A DNA stretch of 64,000 nt from contig NZ_OU957226.1 in the NCBI RefSeq assembly GCF_918731615.1, forward strand, positions 1,364,001-1,428,000, in the 5' to 3' direction. The notes beneath the pieces were generated by a model. The model was not told where the DNA came from, searched no databases, and was given only the letters and a program-made list of their open reading frames with translations. Below are positions 49,719-58,389 of the stretch, piece after piece. Source of the DNA: Flavobacterium sp. CECT 9288 (GTDB lineage: Bacteria; Bacteroidota; Bacteroidia; Flavobacteriales; Flavobacteriaceae). Within the stretch, counting starts at the first letter, position 1. The number at the start of each line of letters is the position of its first letter. Both the position numbers and the translations under genes were made by a program.

Positions 49719-49943
49719 ATGGAAAAATTAAAATCAAACGACCCGCTACACGGAATCACGCTTCAGCAAATTGTAGAAAAGCTTGTCAGTCATTATGGAT
49801 TTGACACCCTAAGTGAACTGATTAAAATTAAATGTTTTTCAAGTAATCCTAGTATAAAATCTAGTTTGACTTTTTTAAGAAAAACTGAGTGGGCTCGTAA
49901 ACAAGTTGAAGATTTGTATGTTAAAAGTATGAAAAAATTTTAA
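49719..49943 (+). CDS. VF530 family DNA-binding protein (DUF2132)
   Basis: A 74-residue protein of the VF530/DUF2132 family: NDPLHGITLQQIVEKLVSHYGF, then IKCFSSNPSIKSSLTFLRKTEWARKQVEDLY. The solved relative from Vibrio fischeri has a small helical, DNA-binding-like fold. No function is established. Its stop codon overlaps that of the convergent DUF3575 gene by 4 bases. Confidence 0.9.
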   Translation: MEKLKSNDPLHGITLQQIVEKLVSHYGFDTLSELIKIKCFSSNPSIKSSLTFLRKTEWARKQVEDLYVKSMKKF

Positions 49944-50491
49944 TTAATTTTATACGAAACCATCACACCGCCTCGATAGGGCAAAGATTCTCCACTTTTA
50001 TTGTAATTTTTGGCTTTATCATAGCGTTCACCCGTAGTTAAGTCATATCCTTTGTAAAATCCTTGATGCCAACCACCACCTAAAAAGCAATCAATCATAA
50101 ATTTATCACTTACTTTTACTTGATATCCTATGGTAGCTCCTGCAAAATATCCAAGACCCTTTTCATATAAATTAGTATTTAAATAATTCCATTTTTGGAA
50201 ATTAAAAATACTTGCCCCTATGTGTGCGCCTGCATAAAATCCATTGTATTTTTCTTTGAAATGGTATCTATATTCAGGAGTAAAGGTGTAAAATTCTCTG
50301 GGTTTACCGTTTACAGATTTCCAAAAGGAAGCAAGAGCATCAAAATGAAAAGTTGATTTTTTACCAATGCTAGTTTCTATACCTACATTAGGAATTGTAA
50401 AAAGCGTTGTAAAAGCATTTGCTTTTACATAGGTTTGGGCAGAAATGGAGGAATACGTTATTAAAACAAAGATGATCAGGAATTTTTTCAT
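49940..50491 (-). CDS. DUF3575 family outer-membrane-like protein
   Basis: A 183-residue protein with signal peptide (FLIIFVLITYSSISAQ) and beta-strand sequence typical of small outer-membrane barrels; it ends in GVMVSYKIN. The pattern YVKANAFTTLFTIPNVGIETSIGKK and the EYRYHF strand match DUF3575, a family linked in Bacteroidota with fimbria-like gene sets, none of which are here. It converges on the VF530 gene with a 4-base overlap of stop codons. Confidence 0.8.
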   Translation of the reverse strand: MKKFLIIFVLITYSSISAQTYVKANAFTTLFTIPNVGIETSIGKKSTFHFDALASFWKSVNGKPREFYTFTPEYRYHFKEKYNGFYAGAHIGASIFNFQKWNYLNTNLYEKGLGYFAGATIGYQVKVSDKFMIDCFLGGGWHQGFYKGYDLTTGERYDKAKNYNKSGESLPYRGGVMVSYKIN

Positions 50492-50531
50492 GGCTAATAA
50501 AGTAGGATTTAGATTTAAGGGTTTGATAAGT

Positions 50532-50574
50532 GCACAAATGTAGTAGTAATTTACGTTTTACATAACATTTGTGC
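50532..50574. repeat. 10-bp inverted repeat upstream of the DUF3575 gene
   Basis: GCACAAATGT (50532-50541) and ACATTTGTGC (50565-50574) are exact reverse complements 23 bases apart. The left arm holds the minus-strand TACATTTG (50542-50535), a full -7 match 43 bases before the DUF3575 ATG, so the repeat may be an operator or a terminator-like fold. Confidence 0.55.
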
Positions 50575-50591
50575 GTTTTTTATATTTGTAT

Positions 50592-51143
50592 TTATGAGTG
50601 ATCTAGTAAGGAATAGATCACAGAGTCTAAAAATTTACCATTGTAAAATTCATATTCTTTAAAATGCGCTTCTTTTATAAAACCATTTTTTTCTAAAACT
50701 TTTGCTGATCCAATATTTTCAGGTGCTATAACTGCTTCTATAGAATGTAGTTTTAAGTCATGAAACCCATAATGAACTGCAGCCTTAACTGCCTCAGTTA
50801 TGATTCCTCTTTTATGATAATCAGGAAGTAGCATGTATCCAATTTCGGCTCGGTAATGTTCTGGTTTAATGCGATAATGACCAATAATCCCGATGAGTGT
50901 TGGATTATCTTTTAAAGTTATAGCCCAGTTTATACCTTCATTAACTTCAATTTTTTGATCAATCATAGCAATATGTTCCAAAGCTTCTTCATCAGTTTTT
51001 AACAAAGGACGAGGGATATACTGCATGGTTTCTGGATTAGATCGTAACATTAAAATTTCTTTTACATCACCTGCGTTTACTCTTCTTAAAAGTAAACGGT
51101 CGGTTTCAAGATTTGGAAATGGTGTGAAATTGATGGTCAACAT
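50592..51143 (-). CDS. GNAT family N-acetyltransferase, RimJ/RimL-like
   Basis: A 183-residue acetyltransferase: LETDRLLLRRVNAGDVKEI at the start, then IGIIGHYRI and the CoA-binding AEIGYMLLPDYHKRGIITEA with VIAPENIGSAKVLEKNGF. This is the RimJ/RimL group that acetylates protein N-termini or small substrates; the target is unknown. It starts 9 bases after the stop of the aldose-epimerase gene on the same strand. Confidence 0.93.
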   Translation of the reverse strand: MLTINFTPFPNLETDRLLLRRVNAGDVKEILMLRSNPETMQYIPRPLLKTDEEALEHIAMIDQKIEVNEGINWAITLKDNPTLIGIIGHYRIKPEHYRAEIGYMLLPDYHKRGIITEAVKAAVHYGFHDLKLHSIEAVIAPENIGSAKVLEKNGFIKEAHFKEYEFYNGKFLDSVIYSLLDHS

Positions 51144-51152
51144 AGAATTTTT

Positions 51153-52004
51153 TTAAAGAATTTTGATAGAGAATATAGATTGAAAGGTTGCGTTTGGTTC
51201 TAAAATTTGAATGCCCTCTTTTAGTAGTAAATCTCCAGTACTCTCCAGTACATCAGAATATCCAAACCATGGTTCAATACAAATAAATGGTGCTGCTTTT
51301 TTTGTCCATATTCCTAAACTTGGAAAATCTTCATATTCAACTTTTAAAATAGGTTTTTTATTTTCTAAAATGGTAAGATTTTTAGATTGTATGGTTTTAA
51401 AAATTAACGCATCAAGTTCGAATAGGGTGTAATCAAGAGGAAGTTTTTTGTCTTGAGTATTTAATTTTTTAGTTTCATTCGATACTAAATCATTTTCTAA
51501 AAGATGATATTGCAAAGGTTCATTTTGATCAAATTCGATTTCATAGCTTTCAAATGATTCTGGAAGCGCAAAGGCTGGGTGAGCACCAATAGAAAAAGGC
51601 ATTGTATTTGTGCCTGCATTAAATACATGGTAAGAAATAGATAATTTTGTTTCTTCCAGAGTATAGATTAGTTGCAATTGAAACTCAAAAGGGTAATTTT
51701 TTAAAGTTTCACTATTATGTGACAACAAAAAAACAGCTTTTTCGGCAGTGCTTTCAACTAATTCAAAATCCATATCTCGAGCAAAACCGTGGCGTGATAA
51801 GTGATATTCTTGGTTTTCATAATGAAATGAATTGTTTTTTAAAGTTCCTACAATTGGGAACAGTACCGGAGAATGCTTGCCCCAAAATTCAGGATTTCCA
51901 TTCCAAATATAGTCTCTTTGATCGTTGTCTTTTAGAGAAATGAGCTCGGCACCACGATGATTTATGGTTGCGGTGAGTTTGTGGTTTTTTAAGGTTGTAT
52001 TCAA
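51153..52004 (-). CDS. Aldose 1-epimerase family protein
   Basis: A 283-residue beta-sandwich enzyme of the galactose-mutarotase superfamily, of the type that acts on hexose-6-phosphates or other sugars. Visible features are AELISLKDNDQRDYIWNGNP, SRHGFARDM with the catalytic histidine, SIGAHPAFALP and FICIEPWFGYSD. The apparent start is a TTG at 52004, since no in-frame ATG lies close upstream; this start is not certain. The GNAT gene follows 9 bases later. Confidence 0.87.
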   Translation of the reverse strand: MNTTLKNHKLTATINHRGAELISLKDNDQRDYIWNGNPEFWGKHSPVLFPIVGTLKNNSFHYENQEYHLSRHGFARDMDFELVESTAEKAVFLLSHNSETLKNYPFEFQLQLIYTLEETKLSISYHVFNAGTNTMPFSIGAHPAFALPESFESYEIEFDQNEPLQYHLLENDLVSNETKKLNTQDKKLPLDYTLFELDALIFKTIQSKNLTILENKKPILKVEYEDFPSLGIWTKKAAPFICIEPWFGYSDVLESTGDLLLKEGIQILEPNATFQSIFSIKIL

Positions 52005-52160
52005 AATAATGGTTGTTTATTGTAATCCTTGGTTTTTGTTGTAAATATATTCATTATTTGAGCACGACCTAATTTTTTTGGTTTAAGTCCTTAAAATCTC
52101 TCGCATTTTAAGTCACAAATCATCTTTTTTTCCTTAATTTGTAAAAAAAATCAATTAACT

Positions 52161-54428
52161 ATGAAGAAAATTAATGTTGGATTTTTGTGGCATGCAGGTT
52201 TGTTCCTTTTAGGAATTGCAAATCTTAGTGCGCAACAAACTCCTGAGAATACTGCACGTCCAGTATCAAAGTATGACTATCATGATGCTTTTGCCCCACA
52301 TTTTTATTCTAAAAATGGAACGGCAACTCGTTCTGCAAGTGGTCAGCCAGGTTCAGAATATTGGCAAAATAGCGCTAGTTACAAACTAACGGCTAAATTA
52401 GATGAAAAAAACAATGAAATTTCAGGATCTGGAATCATAACGTACACCAACAATAGTCCTGATAAATTAGGATTTGTTTGGATGAATTTGGATCAAAATC
52501 TTTTTAAAGCTGATTCTCGTGGAAGTGCAATAGTACCCTTGTCAGGTAGTAGAAATGGTGCTCAAGGTCAAGTTTTTGACGGAGGACATAAAATCAAGTC
52601 CGTTTCTGTGATTAGCACTAACAAAGGTGTAGCAACAGAAACACCCGTGAAATATGTGATTTCAGACACTAGAATGCAAGTTTTTTTGCCACAAGCGCTT
52701 AACGCCAAAGGTGGAACTATAAAAATTAAAATTGATTTCTCATTCATTGCTCCTTATGAAGGATCAGATAGAATGGGAGTTTTAGAAACTAAAAATGGAA
52801 AAATATTTACCATGGCGCAATGGTATCCTCGTATGTGTGTATATGATGATGTTCGTGGCTGGAACGTAAACCCATATTTAGGAGCCTCTGAATTCTATTT
52901 AGAATATGGTGATTTTGATGTAAGTATTACTGCTCCTTCTAATCATATTGTAGTTGCTTCGGGTGAGTTGACAAATGCTTCTGCTGTATATTCAACGATA
53001 GAACAAAGTAGATTGGCACAAGCCAAACAAAGTGATAAAACGGTATTTATTAGAACTGCCGATGAAGTTGCTACCACTTCAAAAACGGGATCATCAGCTA
53101 CAAAAACTTGGAATTTTAAAATGATCAATGCCCGTGATTTTTCTTGGTCATCATCAGCATCTTTTATTTTAGATGCTGCCAAAATAAATTTACCAAGCGG
53201 AAAAAAATCTTTAGCAATGTCTGTTTATCCTGTTGAAAGTGCAGGTGACGCAGCATGGGGAAGATCTACAGAATATACAAAGGCTTCTATTGAACATTAT
53301 TCAAAAAAGTGGTTTGAATACCCTTATCCTGCAGCTGTAAATGTTGCTGGAAATGAAGGTGGAATGGAGTATCCTGGAATTGTTTTTTGTAGCTGGGAAT
53401 CAAAAGGAGCAGATTTATGGGGAGTTACAGATCATGAATTTGGACATATCTGGTTTCCAATGATTGTAGGATCTAATGAACGATTGTTTGCATGGATGGA
53501 CGAAGGTTTCAATACTTTTATCAATTCATTAAGTTCAATTGATTTTAATAATGGAGAATACAAAGAGCCAAAAGCAGACATGCATCAAAGAGCAGAAATG
53601 TATACAAGTCCTTTTCTGGAAACAATAATGAGTTCACCAGATAATATGAAGGAGCGTAACATTGGTCTTTTGGCGTATTCTAAACCAAGTTCAGGTTTGG
53701 TAATTCTTAGAGAGCAGGTTTTAGGGCCAGAGCGTTTTGACTTGGCTTTGAAAACCTATATCGAAAGATGGGCTTACAAACACCCACAGCCTGATGATTT
53801 TTTTAGAACTATGGAGAATGTTGCTGGTGAAGATTTGAGCTGGTTCTGGAGAGGTTGGTTCCAGTACAATTGGCGCTTAGATCAAGGTATAAATTCAATA
53901 AAATATGTAAAAAATGATCCTAAAAAAGGAGTAATTATTACTATTGAGAATTTTGAAAAAATGGCTATGCCGGTTTCTTTAGATGTGAAAACTAAAAGCG
54001 GAAAGATAACCAGAGTACAATTACCAGTTGAAGTGTGGCAGAAAAACAAATCGTGGTCGTTTAAACACAATTCTACAGAGGAAATAGAAAGCATCACATT
54101 AGATCCTGATCATGCGTTTCCAGATTCTAATACTGCAAATAATGTATGGACTGCTGACAAAGGTTTGCTTGAAAAAGATGTAATTCTGGATGGTTATTTG
54201 GGAACTTATTCAACTCAAATGGCACCTCTTAAAATTATTTTTTCTGAAAAAAATGGTGCTCTTAGTGCTATGATTACAAATTATCCTTCTTTTTCAGTGG
54301 AGAATATTGGAAAAAATACTTTTGAATCAAAACAAGCAGGACTTAAGTTTGAATTCAACGAAAGTTTAAATGGTTTTGATATGACTGTTCCAGGTGGACA
54401 AAAAATTCCTTTTACCAGAGATAAATAA
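52161..54428 (+). CDS. Secreted M1 family metallopeptidase
   Basis: A 755-residue zinc aminopeptidase with a signal peptide ([13 protein letters not shown]). The zinc motif HEFGH (425-429) and E448 in MDEGFNTF give the HExxH-x18-E ligand set; [10 protein letters not shown] (397-406) replaces the GxMEN exopeptidase motif. Parts before residue 380 form the N-terminal beta domain. It should act in the periplasm or on the cell surface on peptides. A strong terminator follows. Confidence 0.93.
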   Translation: MKKINVGFLWHAGLFLLGIANLSAQQTPENTARPVSKYDYHDAFAPHFYSKNGTATRSASGQPGSEYWQNSASYKLTAKLDEKNNEISGSGIITYTNNSPDKLGFVWMNLDQNLFKADSRGSAIVPLSGSRNGAQGQVFDGGHKIKSVSVISTNKGVATETPVKYVISDTRMQVFLPQALNAKGGTIKIKIDFSFIAPYEGSDRMGVLETKNGKIFTMAQWYPRMCVYDDVRGWNVNPYLGASEFYLEYGDFDVSITAPSNHIVVASGELTNASAVYSTIEQSRLAQAKQSDKTVFIRTADEVATTSKTGSSATKTWNFKMINARDFSWSSSASFILDAAKINLPSGKKSLAMSVYPVESAGDAAWGRSTEYTKASIEHYSKKWFEYPYPAAVNVAGNEGGMEYPGIVFCSWESKGADLWGVTDHEFGHIWFPMIVGSNERLFAWMDEGFNTFINSLSSIDFNNGEYKEPKADMHQRAEMYTSPFLETIMSSPDNMKERNIGLLAYSKPSSGLVILREQVLGPERFDLALKTYIERWAYKHPQPDDFFRTMENVAGEDLSWFWRGWFQYNWRLDQGINSIKYVKNDPKKGVIITIENFEKMAMPVSLDVKTKSGKITRVQLPVEVWQKNKSWSFKHNSTEEIESITLDPDHAFPDSNTANNVWTADKGLLEKDVILDGYLGTYSTQMAPLKIIFSEKNGALSAMITNYPSFSVENIGKNTFESKQAGLKFEFNESLNGFDMTVPGGQKIPFTRDK

Positions 54429-54462
54429 CTTTTTGGAATTTTAAAGAAGAATTTATTTTAAC

Positions 54463-54497
54463 AAAAAAGACTTGTAATTATTTACAAGTCTTTTTTT
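54463..54497. terminator. Bidirectional terminator between the M1 peptidase and aguA
   Basis: AAAAAAGACTTGTAA (54463-54477) and TTACAAGTCTTTTTT (54482-54496) form a perfect 15-bp stem with a 4-base loop, usable by both convergent genes. Confidence 0.88.
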
Positions 54498-54503
54498 ATT
54501 TCT

Positions 54504-55544
54504 TTATTCAGGTATTTGCTGACTTAAACAATGTAAGGTCCCAAAACCCCAAATAAAATCAGTTGCATTTATGCCGATAATTTCTCTATCTGGAAAGCAT
54601 TCTGCTATTATGTTTAGAGCTTTACGATCATTACTATCATTAAAAGTAGGTACTAAAACACATTGGTTTAAAATCAAAAAATTAGCATAGCTAGCAGGTA
54701 ATCGCAAACCGTCAAATTCTACTTTCTTCGGCATTGGCAATGCTACAATAATTGGAGATTTTCCGTTTTCAAGTTTTGCATTTTGTAAACGTTTTAAATT
54801 GTCTTGAAGCGGCTTATAATTTTTATCAAGCGGATCATTTTCTACAATAGTGACAATGGTATCTTCGTTTACAAATCGACACAAATCATCAATATGTCCA
54901 TGAGTATCATCGCCTTCAATTCCGTCGCCTAACCAAATTACATTAGTTACGCCAAGATATTCCTTGAAAACGGCTTCGTAATCTTCTTTTGTAAAGTCTG
55001 CATTTCGAACCTGTATGTCTGGGTGCATTAAACATTCCTCGGATGTTAATAAGGTTCCACATCCGTTTACATCGATGGCACCACCTTCAACAATTACTGG
55101 TTTTCCTTTGTACATGACTTGAGTCACAGGAATATTTAGAAATTCGCCCACTTTCTCAGGAACAAATTTATCTAATTGTATGTTTTTGTATTTGGCCCAG
55201 CCATTAAAATTAAAGTTTAATGCCTCTCTTTCGGTTCCGTTCTTTATAATGATTGGTCCAGAATCACGCATCCAACTTCTATTGGTTTTGTAAATGATAT
55301 ACAAAACATTTGTTAGTTCAACATGAGCTGTTTCCAGCATGGTGTTTACTTTTGCTTTTTGGTTTTCATCAGCCACAACCAAAAAAACAGTTTCAAAAGT
55401 TGCTACTTTTTTAATAAATTCTACAAAAGCCCATTGAACTGCTTCATATTTTCCTGGCCAATCTTTCCCATTATGAGGGAAACACAGTAGCATTCCTTGT
55501 TGTTTTTCCCATTCGGCTGGAAAACGCCTAGTATTTGTAGTCAT
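54504..55544 (-). CDS. aguA: Agmatine deiminase
   Basis: A 346-residue guanidino-group hydrolase that turns agmatine into N-carbamoylputrescine. Key parts are WMRDSGPIII, GGAIDVNG, GDDTHGHIDDLCRFV and the catalytic C339 in GFGTLHCLSQQIP. The ATG at 55544 gives the family start (MTTNTRRFPAEWEKQ) and is preferred to the codon at 55562. The next enzyme of the pathway is encoded at 57319-58206 on the same strand, separated by one plus-strand gene. Confidence 0.94.
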   Translation of the reverse strand: MTTNTRRFPAEWEKQQGMLLCFPHNGKDWPGKYEAVQWAFVEFIKKVATFETVFLVVADENQKAKVNTMLETAHVELTNVLYIIYKTNRSWMRDSGPIIIKNGTEREALNFNFNGWAKYKNIQLDKFVPEKVGEFLNIPVTQVMYKGKPVIVEGGAIDVNGCGTLLTSEECLMHPDIQVRNADFTKEDYEAVFKEYLGVTNVIWLGDGIEGDDTHGHIDDLCRFVNEDTIVTIVENDPLDKNYKPLQDNLKRLQNAKLENGKSPIIVALPMPKKVEFDGLRLPASYANFLILNQCVLVPTFNDSNDRKALNIIAECFPDREIIGINATDFIWGFGTLHCLSQQIPE

Positions 55545-55567
55545 ATTATATACGTTTATCAAGGTTG

Positions 55568-55575
55568 CAAATATA
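55568..55575 (-). promoter_or_regulatory. Putative -7 element of aguA
   Basis: The minus strand reads TATATTTG, a full match to TAnnTTTG, 23 bases before the ATG at 55544. Confidence 0.48.
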
Positions 55576-55697
55576 ATGATTCAGGCTCACTTAAAAAACG
55601 AGCAAACATTGCAATTTTTTAAAACTGCGTTTTCAATTATAGTGTTAAGGTAATGATTAAATAATATTGTGTTAATTACAGTTGATTTGTTCATTTC

Positions 55698-55705
55698 TAT
55701 TTTTG
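55698..55705 (+). promoter_or_regulatory. Putative -7 element of the choice-of-anchor I gene
   Basis: TATTTTTG, matching TAnnTTTG, 14 bases before the ATG at 55720. Confidence 0.45.
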
Positions 55706-55719
55706 ATAAAAAATAATTT

Positions 55720-57246
55720 ATGAAAAAATACAGTATTTCACTTCTAGCTGCAATCTTGATTTTGTCTAGTTGTACTAAAGAGGATAATTCAAGTAATGAT
55801 CAAGAAACTATTGTGAATGAAAATCCTGCTTCGTTTAAAGAAATTGGTAGTCTTACAATAGGAGGAGCAGGTGCTGCTGAAATTAGTGCATATGACGAAA
55901 TATCAAAAAAACTTTTTACGGTTAATAATAGCAATACGAATAGAATTGATGTAATTGATTTATCAAATCCAACGAGTCCAAAATTTGTAACAAGTATTGA
56001 TTTGACTCCTTACAATGGTGCATCAAATAGTGTTGCTACCTTTAATGGTAAATTAGCTGTGGCCTTAGAGGCAAAAACTAATAAGCAGGATCCTGGTAAA
56101 GTTTTGGTTTTTGATACCACTACATATGCTCTTATTAAAGAAATTACTGTTGGGGCATTACCTGATATGATTACATTTTCTCCTGATGGAAATTTTATTA
56201 TGACTGCTAATGAAGGTGAACCAAATGACACTTACTCAATTGATCCTGAAGGTTCTGTGTCTGTCATTTCTGTGGCCAATAATTATGCTGTTTCTACTTT
56301 GAATTTTGCAAGTTTTAGCAATCAGTTAGCTGCGTTAAAAGGGAAAGGATTTAGAATAGCTAGTCCTACAAACAATTTTGCTAATGATATTGAACCAGAA
56401 TACATTACGATATCTGCTGATTCAAAAACAGCTTGGGTAACTTTACAAGAAAATAATGGAGTTGCTAAAATTGATTTGACAAGCAAAACGATTACGAATA
56501 TTTTTCCTTTGGGTCTAAAAGACTATAATCTTGCTGATAATGCAATTGATGTTAGCGATAAAGATGGAGGGGTATTTATGAAACCTTGGAAAATAAAAGG
56601 AATGTATCAACCTGATGCCATAAGTAGTTTTGAGGTAAATAAAATATCCTATTTTGTAACTGCAAATGAAGGTGATGCTAGAGAATATAGTGCTTTTGTT
56701 GATGTTAGAAGAGTAGGTCATTCATCAGTGGTTCTGGATCCTGTTGCATTTCCAGATGCAGCAGCTTTAAAAGCGGAGTCAAGTCTAGGAAGATTAAATA
56801 TCAATACTAAAATGGGTGATACTGATGGAGATGGTGATTTTGATGAACTAGTATCGTTTGGTTCTAGATCTTTCTCTATATGGAATGGTACAACGGGTGA
56901 ATTAGTGTATGATAGTAAAAATGAATTGGATAAAAAATCACAAGAATTAGGTTTTTATGATGACGGCAGAAGTGATGATAAAGGTGCTGAGCCAGAATCT
57001 GTTGTAGTTACAAAAATGGGGACTAAAACAATACTTTTTGTAGGTCTTGAACGCGCCGATGCAGTAATGATTTATGATATCTCAAATCCTGCTGCACCAA
57101 AACTAATGCAAACTATAAAAACGGGTGATGCTCCAGAAGGTTTACTATATATTCCTGCTTCAAAAAGTCCAACAAAAAGAAGTTTGCTTGTGGTAAGTAG
57201 TGAGGGTGATGGAAGTGTGAAAGTTTTTCAGCCAGATTTGAACTAA
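55720..57246 (+). CDS. Choice-of-anchor I family lipoprotein
   Basis: A 508-residue lipoprotein (lipobox LILSSC) forming a beta-propeller-like protein of the choice-of-anchor I family: repeats such as VLVFDTTTYALIKEITVGALPDMITFSPDG and the YFVTANEGDAREYSAF stretch, with a calcium-like DTDGDGDFDE insert and SFGSRSFSIWN. Relatives are often annotated as alkaline-phosphatase-like or surface proteins; no activity is known. It lies between aguA and aguB on the opposite strand. Confidence 0.87.
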   Translation: MKKYSISLLAAILILSSCTKEDNSSNDQETIVNENPASFKEIGSLTIGGAGAAEISAYDEISKKLFTVNNSNTNRIDVIDLSNPTSPKFVTSIDLTPYNGASNSVATFNGKLAVALEAKTNKQDPGKVLVFDTTTYALIKEITVGALPDMITFSPDGNFIMTANEGEPNDTYSIDPEGSVSVISVANNYAVSTLNFASFSNQLAALKGKGFRIASPTNNFANDIEPEYITISADSKTAWVTLQENNGVAKIDLTSKTITNIFPLGLKDYNLADNAIDVSDKDGGVFMKPWKIKGMYQPDAISSFEVNKISYFVTANEGDAREYSAFVDVRRVGHSSVVLDPVAFPDAAALKAESSLGRLNINTKMGDTDGDGDFDELVSFGSRSFSIWNGTTGELVYDSKNELDKKSQELGFYDDGRSDDKGAEPESVVVTKMGTKTILFVGLERADAVMIYDISNPAAPKLMQTIKTGDAPEGLLYIPASKSPTKRSLLVVSSEGDGSVKVFQPDLN

Positions 57247-57261
57247 AAAGTATTTTTAAAT

Positions 57262-57304
57262 AAAAAATCCCTGCTTGAATAAACTTTAAGCAGGGATTTT
57301 TTGT
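57262..57304. terminator. Bidirectional terminator between the choice-of-anchor I gene and aguB
   Basis: AAAAAATCCCTGCTT (57262-57276) and AAGCAGGGATTTTTT (57288-57302) pair perfectly over 15 bases. Confidence 0.9.
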
Positions 57305-57318
57305 TTTAAAAAGAGCAG

Positions 57319-58206
57319 TTAGTCAATTGCTCTTTTTGTAATATCTCCAAAGGCATCTATGCGTCTGTCTCTAAAAAATGGCCAGTTTTGGCGCACATTT
57401 TCTTGTAAGTCTAAATCAACTTCGGCAATTAATATTTCTTCTTTATCGTGTGAGGCTTGCGCCAAAATTTCACCTTGTGGCCCGCAGATAAATGAAGCAC
57501 CCCAAAATTCAATTCCAGGAGTTTCGGGTAAATATTTTTCTAAACCTATGCGGTTTGCTGCTGCAACATAAACACCATTTGCAACGGCATGACCTTTCAT
57601 AACATTCATCCAAGCGCCATATTGGTTTTCACCATATTGCTCTTTTTCTTGTGGATGCCAACCAATTGCTGTTGGGTAAAACAATACTTCGGAACCTTTT
57701 AGAGCTGTTATGCGTGCTGCTTCTGGATACCATTGATCCCAACAGATTAATGTTCCTATATTTCCTTTCTGTGTACGATTATTTTTAAATCCTAAATCAC
57801 CCGGTGTAAAATAGAATTTTTCGTAAAAAGCGGGATCATCTGGGATGTGCATTTTTCTATACAACCCTGCTTCTGATCCATCTGTATCAATAATGTAAGC
57901 ACTGTTGTGGTAAATGCCAGCCATTCTTTTTTCGAAAAAAGGAACAATGATTACCACACCTAATTCTTTTGCCAAGGCACTAAAAGCAATAAAAGAAGTA
58001 CTGTAAAGTGGTTCAGCTAAAGCAAAATTATCTACATCTTCACTTTGACAAAAGTAATGACTGCTATATAATTCGGGTAAAGAAATTACTTCAGCACCAA
58101 GTTTTGCGGCATCGCGAACCCAACTGATGCATTTTTTTAAATTATTTTCGGCTACATCATTCAGGTTTAATTGAATAACAGCTATTTTGTACTTTTTATT
58201 TGGCAT
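57319..58206 (-). CDS. aguB: N-carbamoylputrescine amidase, nitrilase superfamily
   Basis: A 295-residue carbon-nitrogen hydrolase. The Glu-Lys-Cys triad is visible in SLPELYSS, YRKMHIPD and LICWDQWYPE, and the sequence IPDDPAFYEKFYFTPGD with IGWHPQE is typical of AguB. It converts N-carbamoylputrescine to putrescine, CO2 and ammonia. With agmatine deiminase nearby it completes a route to putrescine. The ATG at 58206 is chosen because it gives the family start; the codon at 58227 lies inside the promoter-like sequence. Confidence 0.94.
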   Translation of the reverse strand: MPNKKYKIAVIQLNLNDVAENNLKKCISWVRDAAKLGAEVISLPELYSSHYFCQSEDVDNFALAEPLYSTSFIAFSALAKELGVVIIVPFFEKRMAGIYHNSAYIIDTDGSEAGLYRKMHIPDDPAFYEKFYFTPGDLGFKNNRTQKGNIGTLICWDQWYPEAARITALKGSEVLFYPTAIGWHPQEKEQYGENQYGAWMNVMKGHAVANGVYVAAANRIGLEKYLPETPGIEFWGASFICGPQGEILAQASHDKEEILIAEVDLDLQENVRQNWPFFRDRRIDAFGDITKRAID

Positions 58207-58224
58207 GACATAAATTTTAGAATG

Positions 58225-58232
58225 CAAAAATA
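58225..58232 (-). promoter_or_regulatory. Putative -7 element of aguB
   Basis: The minus strand reads TATTTTTG, matching TAnnTTTG, 18 bases before the ATG at 58206; it supports the shorter start. Confidence 0.48.
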
Positions 58233-58329
58233 GTAAATTTTATGGCTAGTATAAAATAGACCTCATGTGTTTGCTAATGAACTTTAATAAAGAATTTTGA
58301 ATTAAGCTTTCTACTGCTTTATAATTAGC

Positions 58330-58367
58330 AAAAAAAAAAAAACACTTCCTGCTGTGCAAGAAGTGTT
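58330..58367 (-). terminator. Terminator of the pectate lyase gene
   Basis: On the minus strand AACACTTC (58367-58360) and GAAGTGTT (58348-58341) form an 8-bp stem followed by a run of about 12 T's. Confidence 0.78.
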
Positions 58368-58389
58368 CTTTAAAAAAAATGTTTATTGT

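Noticed and set aside
50594..50662. A short plus-strand ORF after a TATATTTG box
   Set aside because: It has only about 22 codons and lies antisense to the end of the GNAT gene; the box may be chance in AT-rich DNA.
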